Origin: Anaerolineae bacterium
GTDB taxonomy: Bacteria; Chloroflexota; Anaerolineae; Aggregatilineales; Phototrophicaceae
Assembly (NCBI GenBank): GCA_015492875.1
Contig: WGEI01000395.1
Coordinates: 1 to 6,752, forward strand
DNA: 6,752 nt
Direction of reading: 5' to 3'
Shown in pieces: positions 1 to 6,044 of this stretch (its first letter is position 1; each line of letters begins with the position of its first letter). Both the position numbers and the translations under genes were made by a program. The notes beneath the pieces are model-generated. The model was not told where the DNA came from, ran no database searches, and was given only the letters and a program-made list of their open reading frames with translations.

Positions 1-674
1 GGGGTATAGATACCCTCATCATAAACGGGCAACGCCTCTAGCACGGGCGAGGGGATAAGCGCCCCACTGCCTATCCACGCTGTCACGCCGTTCATCGCCG
101 TTCGATACCATCGCCCATCCGCGCTGACAGCATCGACTAGCAGCGTCACATCCGGCTCAACTTCTGCCACCACTCGGCTAGTTAAATCGGGCGCAGTATG
201 TAACTCTGCGGGGTTCATCACCAGTGCTTCGACAGGCGCGGACGGCAGAAAGGCCTCATCGGGGGCGACGGCGTTTTCCACCTGTGTATCGCCAACCAAC
301 ATAAATAACACGCTTTGGCCGGGCAAGGTATTCGGCACATTAGCCTGTAAATTCATCACCGCCACACCCCATGTGTTGTCATTGGGGTTGAATGGCGTTG
401 TTTCAATAGATTGCAGGCTCACAATGGAAGCAGTATCTGATGGCTGGCTGAAAAAGCCTTGCGGTTGGGGGGCATTGAATGTCGCCTGAACGAGGTTATA
501 GCCATAGCAAGCGGTATTGCGCTCTAGACCGCCGCAATTGGTCGTCAGCGCGTTGAGCGCTTGCTCGACCACCGCCGGGCAAGTGCCATTCTCTTGCGCT
601 TGGCTAGGTGCGGGCACAATGACGAACCCCATCAGCCATATCATACCTAATAAAAGGAAATGGTGCTTTTGCAT
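1..674 (-). CDS. Secreted protein with cysteine module and bacterial SH3 domain, C-terminus missing
   Basis: This frame is open from 674 to the window edge (224 codons, no stop), so the C-terminus is missing. Residues 1-27 form a signal peptide: a short basic/His N-region, a hydrophobic core (LLLGMIWLMGFVIV) and a likely cut near SQA. The mature part begins with a three-cysteine module (C32, C47, C56; ACYGYN motif at about 55-60). I recall this module from many secreted Anaerolineae proteins. A beta-rich stretch follows, and residues about 155-207 look like a bacterial SH3 (SH3b) domain, ending in a typical WYRT...GVTAWIGSGAL pattern. SH3b domains usually bind cell-wall or glycan ligands; the role here is unknown. 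An in-frame ATG at 683 also exists, but AGAGGG (684-689) touches it and lies 9 nt from ATG 674, so 674 is preferred. The gene follows the DtxR-family gene on the same strand after a 131-base gap. It is probably exported and non-enzymatic. Confidence 0.82.
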   Translation of the reverse strand, partial: MQKHHFLLLGMIWLMGFVIVPAPSQAQENGTCPAVVEQALNALTTNCGGLERNTACYGYNLVQATFNAPQPQGFFSQPSDTASIVSLQSIETTPFNPNDNTWGVAVMNLQANVPNTLPGQSVLFMLVGDTQVENAVAPDEAFLPSAPVEALVMNPAELHTAPDLTSRVVAEVEPDVTLLVDAVSADGRWYRTAMNGVTAWIGSGALIPSPVLEALPVYDEGIYT

Positions 675-683
675 ATATGACAT

Positions 684-689
684 CCCTCT
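684..689 (-). promoter_or_regulatory. Ribosome binding site that decides the SH3-protein start
   Basis: AGAGGG on the minus strand ends 9 nt before ATG 674 and directly abuts the alternative ATG 683. The spacing makes 674 the better start. Confidence 0.55.
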
Positions 690-712
690 GTCCCCTGTTA
701 TAGATTACTTAA

Positions 713-721
713 ATCGTAGCA
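713..721 (-). promoter_or_regulatory. Possible extended -10 promoter for the SH3 protein gene
   Basis: Read on the minus strand this is TGC-TACGAT, an extended -10 pattern matching TATAAT at four of six positions. It would start transcription about 30 nt upstream of ATG 674. No good -35 is seen 16-18 nt further up. TATAAC closer to the gene (about 693-698) is an alternative. Confidence 0.25.
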
Positions 722-785
722 TGAGGCCGGGTATCATGCAGGTACTATCGCTTAGGGTTAGGGATTTTTAACGCTGGCGTAGGTG

Positions 786-808
786 AAAAAGTGGTAGCGC
801 GCGCGCTA
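786..808 (-). terminator. Weak intrinsic terminator after the DtxR-family gene
   Basis: On the minus strand the TAG stop codon begins a perfect 14-base palindrome (TAGCGCGCGCGCTA, 795-808). It can fold as a 5-bp stem with a CGCG loop. After CCAC comes a run of five T (786-790). The hairpin is short and set back from the T-run, so termination is plausible but weak. Confidence 0.4.
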
Positions 809-1492
809 ATTTTCCGCAGGTTTCACCCGTATCAGTTCCGCCAGATTATGCCCGATGATGCGGTATTCACGGTCTAGCTTGAGTTGCATTGGTCCATTGA
901 ATGGCGCGACGTGTATCAGCGTAAAGCGCCGCCCCGGCGTTAAACCCAACGCCGCCATGTATTCCAGACGGTCGCTCTCTCGGGTGCGCACGCGGGTGAT
1001 GATATAATCCTTATTGATTTCGACAGCGGTCAATGGCTGGTCATCATGGGGCGGCATTGTGCCATCTGGCGCGGGAATAGGTTCGCCGTGCGGGCAGGTC
1101 GTTGGGTAATTGCTCATCTCCAGCATACGCTCTGCTAGCACATCGCTCAGGGCGCTGCTCATCCGCTGGGCTTCTTCATGAATTTCGTGCCAGCTAAATC
1201 CCATAACATTGACCAGAAACGACTCGGCAATACGGTGGTTGCGTAGTTGCTGTAGGGCAATGCGCCGCCCCTCGTCCGTCAGGCGAATGCCCTTATAAGG
1301 CTCGTGCTCTAAAAAGCCTTGCTCTTTCAGCCGCGCCACCATGCGATTCACAGCGGGCGCGCTGACATTGAAAATCTCTGCCAGCGAAGAGGTGCTCACA
1401 AAATGCTCGGGATTATTATCGTAATCCGATAAACGGTAAATCTCGGCTAAATAAAGATGGCCGCGTTTCGTTGTACCCTGTTCTTCACTCAT
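806..1492 (-). CDS. DtxR/MntR-family transcriptional regulator with FeoA-like C-terminal domain
   Basis: This is a 228-residue protein with the three-part layout of iron/manganese-responsive DtxR repressors. A winged helix covers about 10-75 (SSLAEIFNVSAPAVNRMVARL is the recognition region). A dimerisation/metal domain covers about 78-137 (RNHRIAESFLVNVMGFSWHE, ending in CPHGEPIP). An SH3/FeoA-like domain covers about 153-225. Aligning by eye to Corynebacterium DtxR, the ancillary-site residues H79, E83 and H98 are kept as H86, E90 and H105. The primary-site ligands M10, C102, E105 and H106 correspond to L13, Q109, S112 and S113, none of them good ligands. It may therefore sense metal differently or not at all. 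The start at 1492 has GGAG 6 nt upstream. A longer frame from a GTG at 1537 overlaps the -10 element, so it is rejected. No metal transporter is adjacent, and the target genes are unknown. Confidence 0.9.
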   Translation of the reverse strand: MSEEQGTTKRGHLYLAEIYRLSDYDNNPEHFVSTSSLAEIFNVSAPAVNRMVARLKEQGFLEHEPYKGIRLTDEGRRIALQQLRNHRIAESFLVNVMGFSWHEIHEEAQRMSSALSDVLAERMLEMSNYPTTCPHGEPIPAPDGTMPPHDDQPLTAVEINKDYIITRVRTRESDRLEYMAALGLTPGRRFTLIHVAPFNGPMQLKLDREYRIIGHNLAELIRVKPAEN

Positions 1493-1498
1493 ACAATG

Positions 1499-1502
1499 CT
1501 CC
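1499..1502 (-). promoter_or_regulatory. Ribosome binding site that decides the DtxR-family start
   Basis: GGAG on the minus strand lies 6 nt before ATG 1492. This supports MSEEQGTTKR as the true N-terminus rather than the 15-residue longer GTG-start form. Confidence 0.65.
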
Positions 1503-1527
1503 GGTGAGAGACACCAACACGCCCAAA

Positions 1528-1536
1528 ATTGTAACA
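1528..1536 (-). promoter_or_regulatory. Extended -10 promoter of the DtxR-family gene
   Basis: On the minus strand this reads TG-T-TACAAT, an extended -10 element matching TATAAT at five of six positions. The -35 region is only T-rich (TCTTTT), as is common with extended -10 promoters. The predicted transcript starts near 1521, leaving a leader of about 29 nt. A short dyad GGTG-AGAGA-CACC (1503-1515) lies in that leader, next to the ribosome binding site, and could be an operator, but it is weak. Confidence 0.5.
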
Positions 1537-1550
1537 CAAAGTGCGAAGAT

Positions 1551-1585
1551 AAAAGAACGCCCTATGCATGGTAGCAATAGGGCGT
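1551..1585 (-). terminator. Intrinsic terminator of the desaturase gene
   Basis: ACGCCCTAT (1557-1565) and ATAGGGCGT (1577-1585) form a perfect 9-bp stem around an 11-base loop. On the minus strand the stem is followed by TCTTTT (1551-1556). No T-run lies on the plus-strand side, so it acts on leftward transcription. It ends the desaturase transcript about 45 bases after the stop and just before the regulator's promoter. Confidence 0.75.
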
Positions 1586-1596
1586 ATGGCGCAATC

Positions 1597-1613
1597 AAGC
1601 GCTATGGGCGCTT
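1597..1613. repeat. Short hairpin between desaturase stop and terminator
   Basis: AAGCGC (1597-1602) and GCGCTT (1608-1613) form a perfect 6-bp stem with a 5-base loop. On the minus strand no T-run follows, so it is not a terminator by itself. It sits between a 13-base dyad over the stop codon (TTAACAATGTTAA, 1619-1631) and the main terminator, and may protect the mRNA 3' end. Confidence 0.45.
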
Positions 1614-1627
1614 AATCTTTAACAATG

Positions 1628-2674
1628 TTAAGAGACGGCAGGCTGCTTTTGCGCTTGCAGTTCCTTCACAAATTTCAGGCCCACCATCTGATGGCTGTCT
1701 TCATCCCACAGGCGGAAGGTCGAAGCCTTCAAGCATCCCCACAGCGTTAGCGGCTGGATATTGCGGAATAGCGGGTGTGTGTTGTGGCAAGCCTCTAGAT
1801 AATAGTTCGGAATGCGCGGGCTGAGGTGGTGGACATGGTGGAAGCCGATATTGCCGCTGAACCACTGTAAGATGCGCGGCAATTTCAGGTAAGAGCTACC
1901 ATGCAGCGCGGCATCGACATAGTTCCAGTTGTCATGGTGCTCCCAATATGTGCCCTCGAAGTTGTGTTGCACATAGAACAAGAACACGCCCAACGAAGAC
2001 GCGAAGAAGATAATCGGCGTATAAATGAGGAGATATTCACCGACGCCGAAAATCGCCATGCCAACCAGCGTAAACAGCACAATGCCAATGTTGGTCTCCA
2101 TAATGCTGCGCTTTTCACGCGGGCCATCGCCTTGTATCGGGAAGCGTTGGATGACGATGAAGTTAAACCATGGCCCCAAGAAAAACAGGGTCAACGGGAA
2201 GCGGTAAATGCGATACCACAGGCGCATCAAGGGCGATAGCTCTAAATACTCACGCACGGTAATTGTCCAAACATCGCCCCGCCCACGGCGGTCTAAGTCG
2301 CCAGATGATGCGTGATGAACCGCGTGGCTGCGTTTCCATGCGTAGTATGGGGTGAATGTGATGAGGCCGATAAACGCGCCTAGCGCATTGTTCAACCGTC
2401 GTGATTTGAAAAACGAACCATGACCGCAATCATGGAAGATGATGAAAGAGCGCATCACGAAACCTGCTGTTGGGATAGCCAGCAGAATTGTCAACCAATA
2501 AGAGACGCTCAAACTCCAGTACATCACCACCATCATTACGAAGAATGGCACAATACTGGTGAAAATTTGCATGATGCTCAAACGGAGATTTGGCTCTTGA
2601 AATGGGGCAACAGCTGCTTGCCAGTCTTTCTTGTCTTCAACCGGCTGAATATCAGGGGATGTAGGTACTGTCAT
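1628..2674 (-). CDS. Membrane fatty acid desaturase (acyl-lipid type, three histidine boxes)
   Basis: This 348-residue integral membrane di-iron desaturase should introduce a cis double bond into membrane acyl chains using O2 and electrons from a ferredoxin-like donor. The three diagnostic histidine boxes are present: HDCGHG (81-86), HAVHH (117-121) and HHVHH (279-283). A further conserved H237 lies in the QHNFEG stretch, followed by YWEHHDNW. Hydrophobic spans lie at about 36-57, 60-80, 97-113, 158-178, 193-212 and 214-236, so the boxes face the cytoplasm as the family requires. The region ILQWFSGNIGFHHVHHLSPR resembles Bacillus Des-like and omega-6/delta-12-type enzymes. Regiospecificity cannot be read from sequence. 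Start 2674 is the only sensible ATG (the next Met is residue 35, at the first membrane span), though AAGGA lies 12 nt away, longer than ideal. The gene has its own promoter candidate and terminator, so it is probably monocistronic. Such genes are often induced by cold; nothing here proves that. Confidence 0.95.
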   Translation of the reverse strand: MTVPTSPDIQPVEDKKDWQAAVAPFQEPNLRLSIMQIFTSIVPFFVMMVVMYWSLSVSYWLTILLAIPTAGFVMRSFIIFHDCGHGSFFKSRRLNNALGAFIGLITFTPYYAWKRSHAVHHASSGDLDRRGRGDVWTITVREYLELSPLMRLWYRIYRFPLTLFFLGPWFNFIVIQRFPIQGDGPREKRSIMETNIGIVLFTLVGMAIFGVGEYLLIYTPIIFFASSLGVFLFYVQHNFEGTYWEHHDNWNYVDAALHGSSYLKLPRILQWFSGNIGFHHVHHLSPRIPNYYLEACHNTHPLFRNIQPLTLWGCLKASTFRLWDEDSHQMVGLKFVKELQAQKQPAVS

Positions 2675-2679
2675 TAGCT

Positions 2680-2691
2680 AAGGATTTCCTT
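2680..2691. promoter_or_regulatory. Desaturase ribosome binding site inside a small dyad
   Basis: AAGGATTTCCTT on the plus strand is a dyad with 5-bp arms and a 2-base centre. On the minus-strand mRNA the arm AAGGA (2687-2691) is the Shine-Dalgarno sequence, 12 nt from ATG 2674, and the other arm TCCTT (2680-2684) can pair with it. The stem would be short and weak. Confidence 0.35.
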
Positions 2692-2707
2692 CTAGAATCA
2701 CAAAGTG

Positions 2708-2721
2708 GAACGTTCACTATA
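2708..2721 (-). promoter_or_regulatory. Candidate desaturase promoter (-10) with palindrome at the start site
   Basis: On the minus strand TATAGT (2716-2721) matches TATAAT at five of six positions and would start transcription near 2709, giving a leader of about 35 nt. Directly downstream is the perfect 8-bp palindrome GAACGTTC (2708-2715), well placed as an operator. No clear -35 is visible 17 nt upstream, so the promoter is tentative. Confidence 0.35.
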
Positions 2722-2761
2722 CGCCATAACCCTCATCATGGGATAGGGTGACGTTTTTCAT

Positions 2762-2788
2762 CGAAAATTGCCCAATTCAGGGGGCAAT
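2762..2788 (-). terminator. Intrinsic terminator of the permease gene
   Basis: ATTGCCC (2767-2773) and GGGCAAT (2782-2788) form a perfect 7-bp stem around an 8-base loop, beginning one base after the TAG stop of the permease. On the minus strand the stem runs into a short T-run (TTTT, 2764-2767). It separates the permease transcript from the desaturase gene. Confidence 0.65.
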
Positions 2789-2789
2789 C

Positions 2790-5700
2790 CTACTCATATC
2801 GTAGAACATTCATCACGCGCTCACGGATAGCCACACCAGCGCTCAAACTCGTCGCTAGCCAACTGATGACGATGGCCGCAATGACTAGGCCGATGGCTAT
2901 CGGCTGGGCGTTCGTTGGCAAGGGTATCGGCGTGCCACTCATAGCGGTGAAGATGCTGATGATGATAGAACTCAGCCCAATGCCGAGAAATGCCGCCAAC
3001 AGCGAGATAATCGCCGCCTCAATCAGCATAATGCGCAAGATGCGCCCGCCCTTCAGCCCAATCGCCTTCAGGATGCCGATTTGCCGCTGCCGTTCCAGCG
3101 TTGCCAGCGCCATCGTGTTCACCATGATGACCGCCGCCGCCACCAGCCCCAGAATACCGACAATTGTCGGCACGGCGGTAAATTGGTCTAAAATCCGCTT
3201 GATGAAGCTATCAATGAAGCCAACATCTAAAGCGAAGAGAAACGGTACACTAGAGAGTTGTACCAGCGCCTCGTTAACGTGCTCATCATCAACCTCAAAT
3301 GCGAACAAACTGAAGCCATCGTCGCTTGGCGGCAAAACATCAGGCGGGACGAATGCACTATTGGAAGGGCCGCCGCCTAAGCCGCCATTTAATTGCACAA
3401 AGCCAACCACCTGCAAATCGAGTTGTGTGCCATCTCTGGTCTTTACCGTCAGCACCGAGTTCAGCCGTATTCCGCTGGCTTGAGTGACTTCATCCCACGT
3501 CAAGACCATGACGGGCTGGCCTCTATCCTCTGGCGTCAAGGCGCGCCCAGCAATGACCGTGCCGCCGCTTGCTATGGGGCTATCCGTCTCGCGGATTTGT
3601 ACGCCCATACTGCGGACGGGGGCAAACCCTTCAACTTGTTGCCCGTCAATGGCGATCACCTCTAAGTTATCGAAGCTCAAGCGCGTGCGGTAGCGCACTG
3701 GTACATCCTGCAAAACGCTATTCACCGCGCTCATCTGCAAATCGCCAACCGTGCCGGGGACGGTGAAAACAATTATATTCCCGCCGAAGACATCCGATAG
3801 CTGGAATTGCAGGAACTCGCGCACACCCTCACCAACGAAGGTGATACTACTCAGGGCGAACATGCCCGCGCTTAATGCCAGCATAGTGGTTGCCGTCCGC
3901 AAGCGCTGGGTAGAGAGGTTGCGCAAAGCCAGCCGCAAGTTGACACTGCCGAAAGCGGGGAGCTTGCCAATGAACCATAACAGCACCCACAATAGCCCGA
4001 TGAGGATGAACAACACTAGCATGGTCACCGCCACGCCGATAATGCCGACCAAGTGGGGCGATGGCGTGGTGAAGGAGCTGAGAGAACTGGAGAGAGAGAC
4101 AACCTCCGCCGCTTCGCCCTGGCTCACTGGTATGCGGATGCCGCCGCCCCCGAGGCCATCAGTAGCGATTGTTTCCGATGGGGGTGAAACGTACACTTTG
4201 TTTATTGGCCGCGCTGGTGGGGCGTCTGTCTCGCCCTCTGCCAGTTCAATAATCCAGTAAGCCGGTGTTGGAGAGGTAAACGTGACCTCGTCGCCCGGCG
4301 CTAATCGCGTAAACTGGTCACGTACACAATCGCTATTGTAGGTATAGGCGACAATAGCATAGTTTGATTCGTTGGCGACAGTAACTGGCACCGTCTCTTC
4401 GGTTTGCTCCCGTACACAGAAGCTAATATCAAACCTATCTCGCCGCAACTCGCTAATCTCGCCGCCAATGAGCGAGAAGCTGGGGCTTAAAATTTGGCCA
4501 ACAACTAACCCAATGGCGATAATCATCACCACCAGCGTCAGCAAGGACTGTATCGCACCCAGTCGGGGGATATGCGTCTCATTGGGGCGCAAAATGATAC
4601 CGGGTCGCACTTTCACGGCGGTCAATACGGGGGAGAGGCCAAAAATCGCCGTTGTCACCAAACCCAACACCGCGCCATAGGCCAACGCCTCCGGATAGAT
4701 GCGCCAAACGAGATTCTGGTTGAGGAAGGTCTCACCAAAGGTATTGACCATTCCGCCCAGCAAAATGCCGATAATGCTCCCCAAAATCGAGCCGAGTAAA
4801 CCCAATAGAAGCGCCTCGACGAAGAACATCATGGCGATTTGCTTGCCCTTCATGCCGAAGGTCTTCATCGCTGCGATTTCGTTCGTGCGCCGCCGCACCA
4901 TCACCAGCATGGTGTTCATAATGCCCACGCCACCAATCAACAGCGAACCCAGCCCCATCACCACGATAAAATCGCCGATGAGTTGGGCGGCAATTTCATT
5001 TTGCTGTAGCACCTCTGGCGCGGTGGTTGAGCGGGCGCGCAATAGACGCTCTAGCTCTTCGCCAAATTCGATGATTTGCGACTGCGGCGTCCCCTCTGGG
5101 AGGACAAAAGCGATTTCATTCGGCTCATATGCAATTTCTAGGAGGGGCGCGCTTGCGTAGGAAAGATAAGCGAAGCCGAAAAAGGCGGCGAAGGGGTTGC
5201 GCAAATTGGCCTCTGCAAAAGTGGGGACAATGGCCACCACCGTGAACGGCTCTTCAGTACGGCTCACCCGCACCTGATCGCCAACCTGTATCCCCTGCGA
5301 ATCCGCCAGATTGCGGCTGATGGCGATGGTGTAGCCGCCGGTCAATAGCTCGGAAAGTGGAACGCCTGCTGGCTCTTCCGCCACGAGTTCGCCCACAATG
5401 GGGTAGTTCTGCGGGTCAATAAAGATACTGCTGATGAACGTCGGGCGGCCAAATGTGCTTTCATCAACTTTAGCCACCTGCAAAGTGAGGGCGCGGGCAT
5501 AGGCCGTCCAGCGGGCATTATACTCTTGTGCCCAAGCTTCGGCGCGTTCAATATCGCGCTCACTAAAAACGTCGCTATCTTGAAATCCAAAGTCAAAAGC
5601 GCCAAAGGGGGCTTGTGTGTAAACACGGATGTCGCCGCCATTGGTCTCGCGGACGTTGGTCAGCAATGAATCCCCAATCGCCAGCCCAAGGCTGCGTAAG

Positions 5701-5816
5701 GCGACAACCGTCGCCACGCCAGCGGCAATGCTGAAAATGGCAAATGTCGACCAGCGCCCGCCACGGCGCATATTGCGGATTGCATGGAGCAGGTAAAAAC
5801 GCAGACGTTCTAACAT
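2790..5816 (-). CDS. Large fused FtsX/MacB-type ABC transporter permease (10 predicted membrane spans)
   Basis: This 1,008-residue integral membrane protein has the duplicated layout of YbbP-like ABC permeases. Half one has TM1 (about 24-46), a MacB-like extracytoplasmic domain (about 48-270) and TM2-4 (about 281-305, 328-356, 375-400). TM5 (425-443) and TM6 (589-617) flank an inserted extracytoplasmic segment. Half two has TM7 (640-662), a second MacB-like domain (665-880) and TM8-10 (883-905, 928-956, 972-996). Both halves carry the FtsX cytoplasmic motif: RRTNEIAAMKTFGMKGKQIA and ERQRQIGILKAIGLKGGRIL. Such permeases couple an ATPase to extracytoplasmic work such as lipoprotein or lipid extraction, or peptide export. 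The substrate is unknown, and no ATPase gene is adjacent. AGGAAG (5823-5828) lies 6 nt from ATG 5816 and abuts the ATG at 5822, so 5816 is preferred; the longer form adds two residues. The 445-588 insert has a C467/C497 pair and a Gly-rich patch. Confidence 0.92.
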   Translation of the reverse strand: MLERLRFYLLHAIRNMRRGGRWSTFAIFSIAAGVATVVALRSLGLAIGDSLLTNVRETNGGDIRVYTQAPFGAFDFGFQDSDVFSERDIERAEAWAQEYNARWTAYARALTLQVAKVDESTFGRPTFISSIFIDPQNYPIVGELVAEEPAGVPLSELLTGGYTIAISRNLADSQGIQVGDQVRVSRTEEPFTVVAIVPTFAEANLRNPFAAFFGFAYLSYASAPLLEIAYEPNEIAFVLPEGTPQSQIIEFGEELERLLRARSTTAPEVLQQNEIAAQLIGDFIVVMGLGSLLIGGVGIMNTMLVMVRRRTNEIAAMKTFGMKGKQIAMMFFVEALLLGLLGSILGSIIGILLGGMVNTFGETFLNQNLVWRIYPEALAYGAVLGLVTTAIFGLSPVLTAVKVRPGIILRPNETHIPRLGAIQSLLTLVVMIIAIGLVVGQILSPSFSLIGGEISELRRDRFDISFCVREQTEETVPVTVANESNYAIVAYTYNSDCVRDQFTRLAPGDEVTFTSPTPAYWIIELAEGETDAPPARPINKVYVSPPSETIATDGLGGGGIRIPVSQGEAAEVVSLSSSLSSFTTPSPHLVGIIGVAVTMLVLFILIGLLWVLLWFIGKLPAFGSVNLRLALRNLSTQRLRTATTMLALSAGMFALSSITFVGEGVREFLQFQLSDVFGGNIIVFTVPGTVGDLQMSAVNSVLQDVPVRYRTRLSFDNLEVIAIDGQQVEGFAPVRSMGVQIRETDSPIASGGTVIAGRALTPEDRGQPVMVLTWDEVTQASGIRLNSVLTVKTRDGTQLDLQVVGFVQLNGGLGGGPSNSAFVPPDVLPPSDDGFSLFAFEVDDEHVNEALVQLSSVPFLFALDVGFIDSFIKRILDQFTAVPTIVGILGLVAAAVIMVNTMALATLERQRQIGILKAIGLKGGRILRIMLIEAAIISLLAAFLGIGLSSIIISIFTAMSGTPIPLPTNAQPIAIGLVIAAIVISWLATSLSAGVAIRERVMNVLRYE

Positions 5817-5822
5817 AAACAT

Positions 5823-5828
5823 CTTCCT
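5823..5828 (-). promoter_or_regulatory. Ribosome binding site that decides the permease start
   Basis: AGGAAG on the minus strand is 6 nt from ATG 5816 but has no spacing to ATG 5822. This favours a start at MLERLRFYLL. Confidence 0.6.
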
Positions 5829-5847
5829 GTTGTATGTCTCTTAGAAA

Positions 5848-5862
5848 TTGCGCACTTCGCAA
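5848..5862. repeat. 15-bp dyad upstream of the permease
   Basis: TTGCG-CACTT-CGCAA is a perfect 5-bp inverted repeat with a 5-base centre, 20 bases upstream of the permease ribosome binding site. It is a candidate operator or leader hairpin. Its left part, TTGCGCAC, recurs at 5979-5986. Confidence 0.45.
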
Positions 5863-5926
5863 CAAATATCTTAACAGATTTTTGCCCGTTTAGGACTTCT
5901 CAATGTTGTACGTCCGTCCACCACTA

Positions 5927-5938
5927 AAGTTGCAACTT
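5927..5938. promoter_or_regulatory. 12-bp perfect palindrome in the divergent intergenic region
   Basis: AAGTTGCAACTT is its own reverse complement. It lies near the middle of the 222-base gap between the divergent permease and lipoprotein genes, about 110 bases from each start. The position suits a regulator controlling both directions, but the cognate factor is unknown. Confidence 0.4.
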
Positions 5939-5978
5939 CTATTTTATACACAGCCGCCCCCCTTTTGCCGAGCTAGGC

Positions 5979-6007
5979 TTGCGCACAAAGCTAATGCTCA
6001 GCATAAT
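5979..6007 (+). promoter_or_regulatory. Candidate sigma-70-type promoter of the lipoprotein pair
   Basis: TTGCGC (5979-5984) and CATAAT (6002-6007) are separated by exactly 17 bases. The -10 matches TATAAT at five of six positions; the -35 matches TTGACA only at TTG. Transcription would start near 6014, about 31 nt before ATG 6045. Confidence 0.5.
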
Positions 6008-6044
6008 CTAAATTGGTTGGCATCTCATCAAAGGATATGGCGGA

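Noticed and set aside
752..763. Two copies of TTAGGG, a telomere-like repeat
   Set aside because: Only two units, in an ordinary bacterial intergenic gap; most likely chance.
517..771. Plus-strand frame of 84 codons at the left
   Set aside because: It is antisense to the signal peptide and cysteine module of the SH3 protein and continues through that gene's promoter region; no ribosome binding site.
1471..1824. Plus-strand frame spanning the regulator start and desaturase 3' end
   Set aside because: It crosses a terminator and a promoter of the other strand and has no family features.
2420..2677. Plus-strand frame containing a run of five histidines
   Set aside because: It lies antisense to the desaturase N-terminus; the His run is the complement of codons for a hydrophobic Met/Val-rich membrane span.
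3751..4260. Long plus-strand open frame opposite the permease (169 codons), with others at 2866-3483 and 4699-5160
   Set aside because: They mirror the permease codons, have low-complexity basic/Ser/Pro composition, no ribosome binding site and no recognisable domain.
5823..5950. A clear -35/-10 pair for the permease on the minus strand
   Set aside because: TAAGAT and TTGAGA are both present but 24 bases apart, and no pair with 16-18 base spacing is convincing, so no promoter is called.
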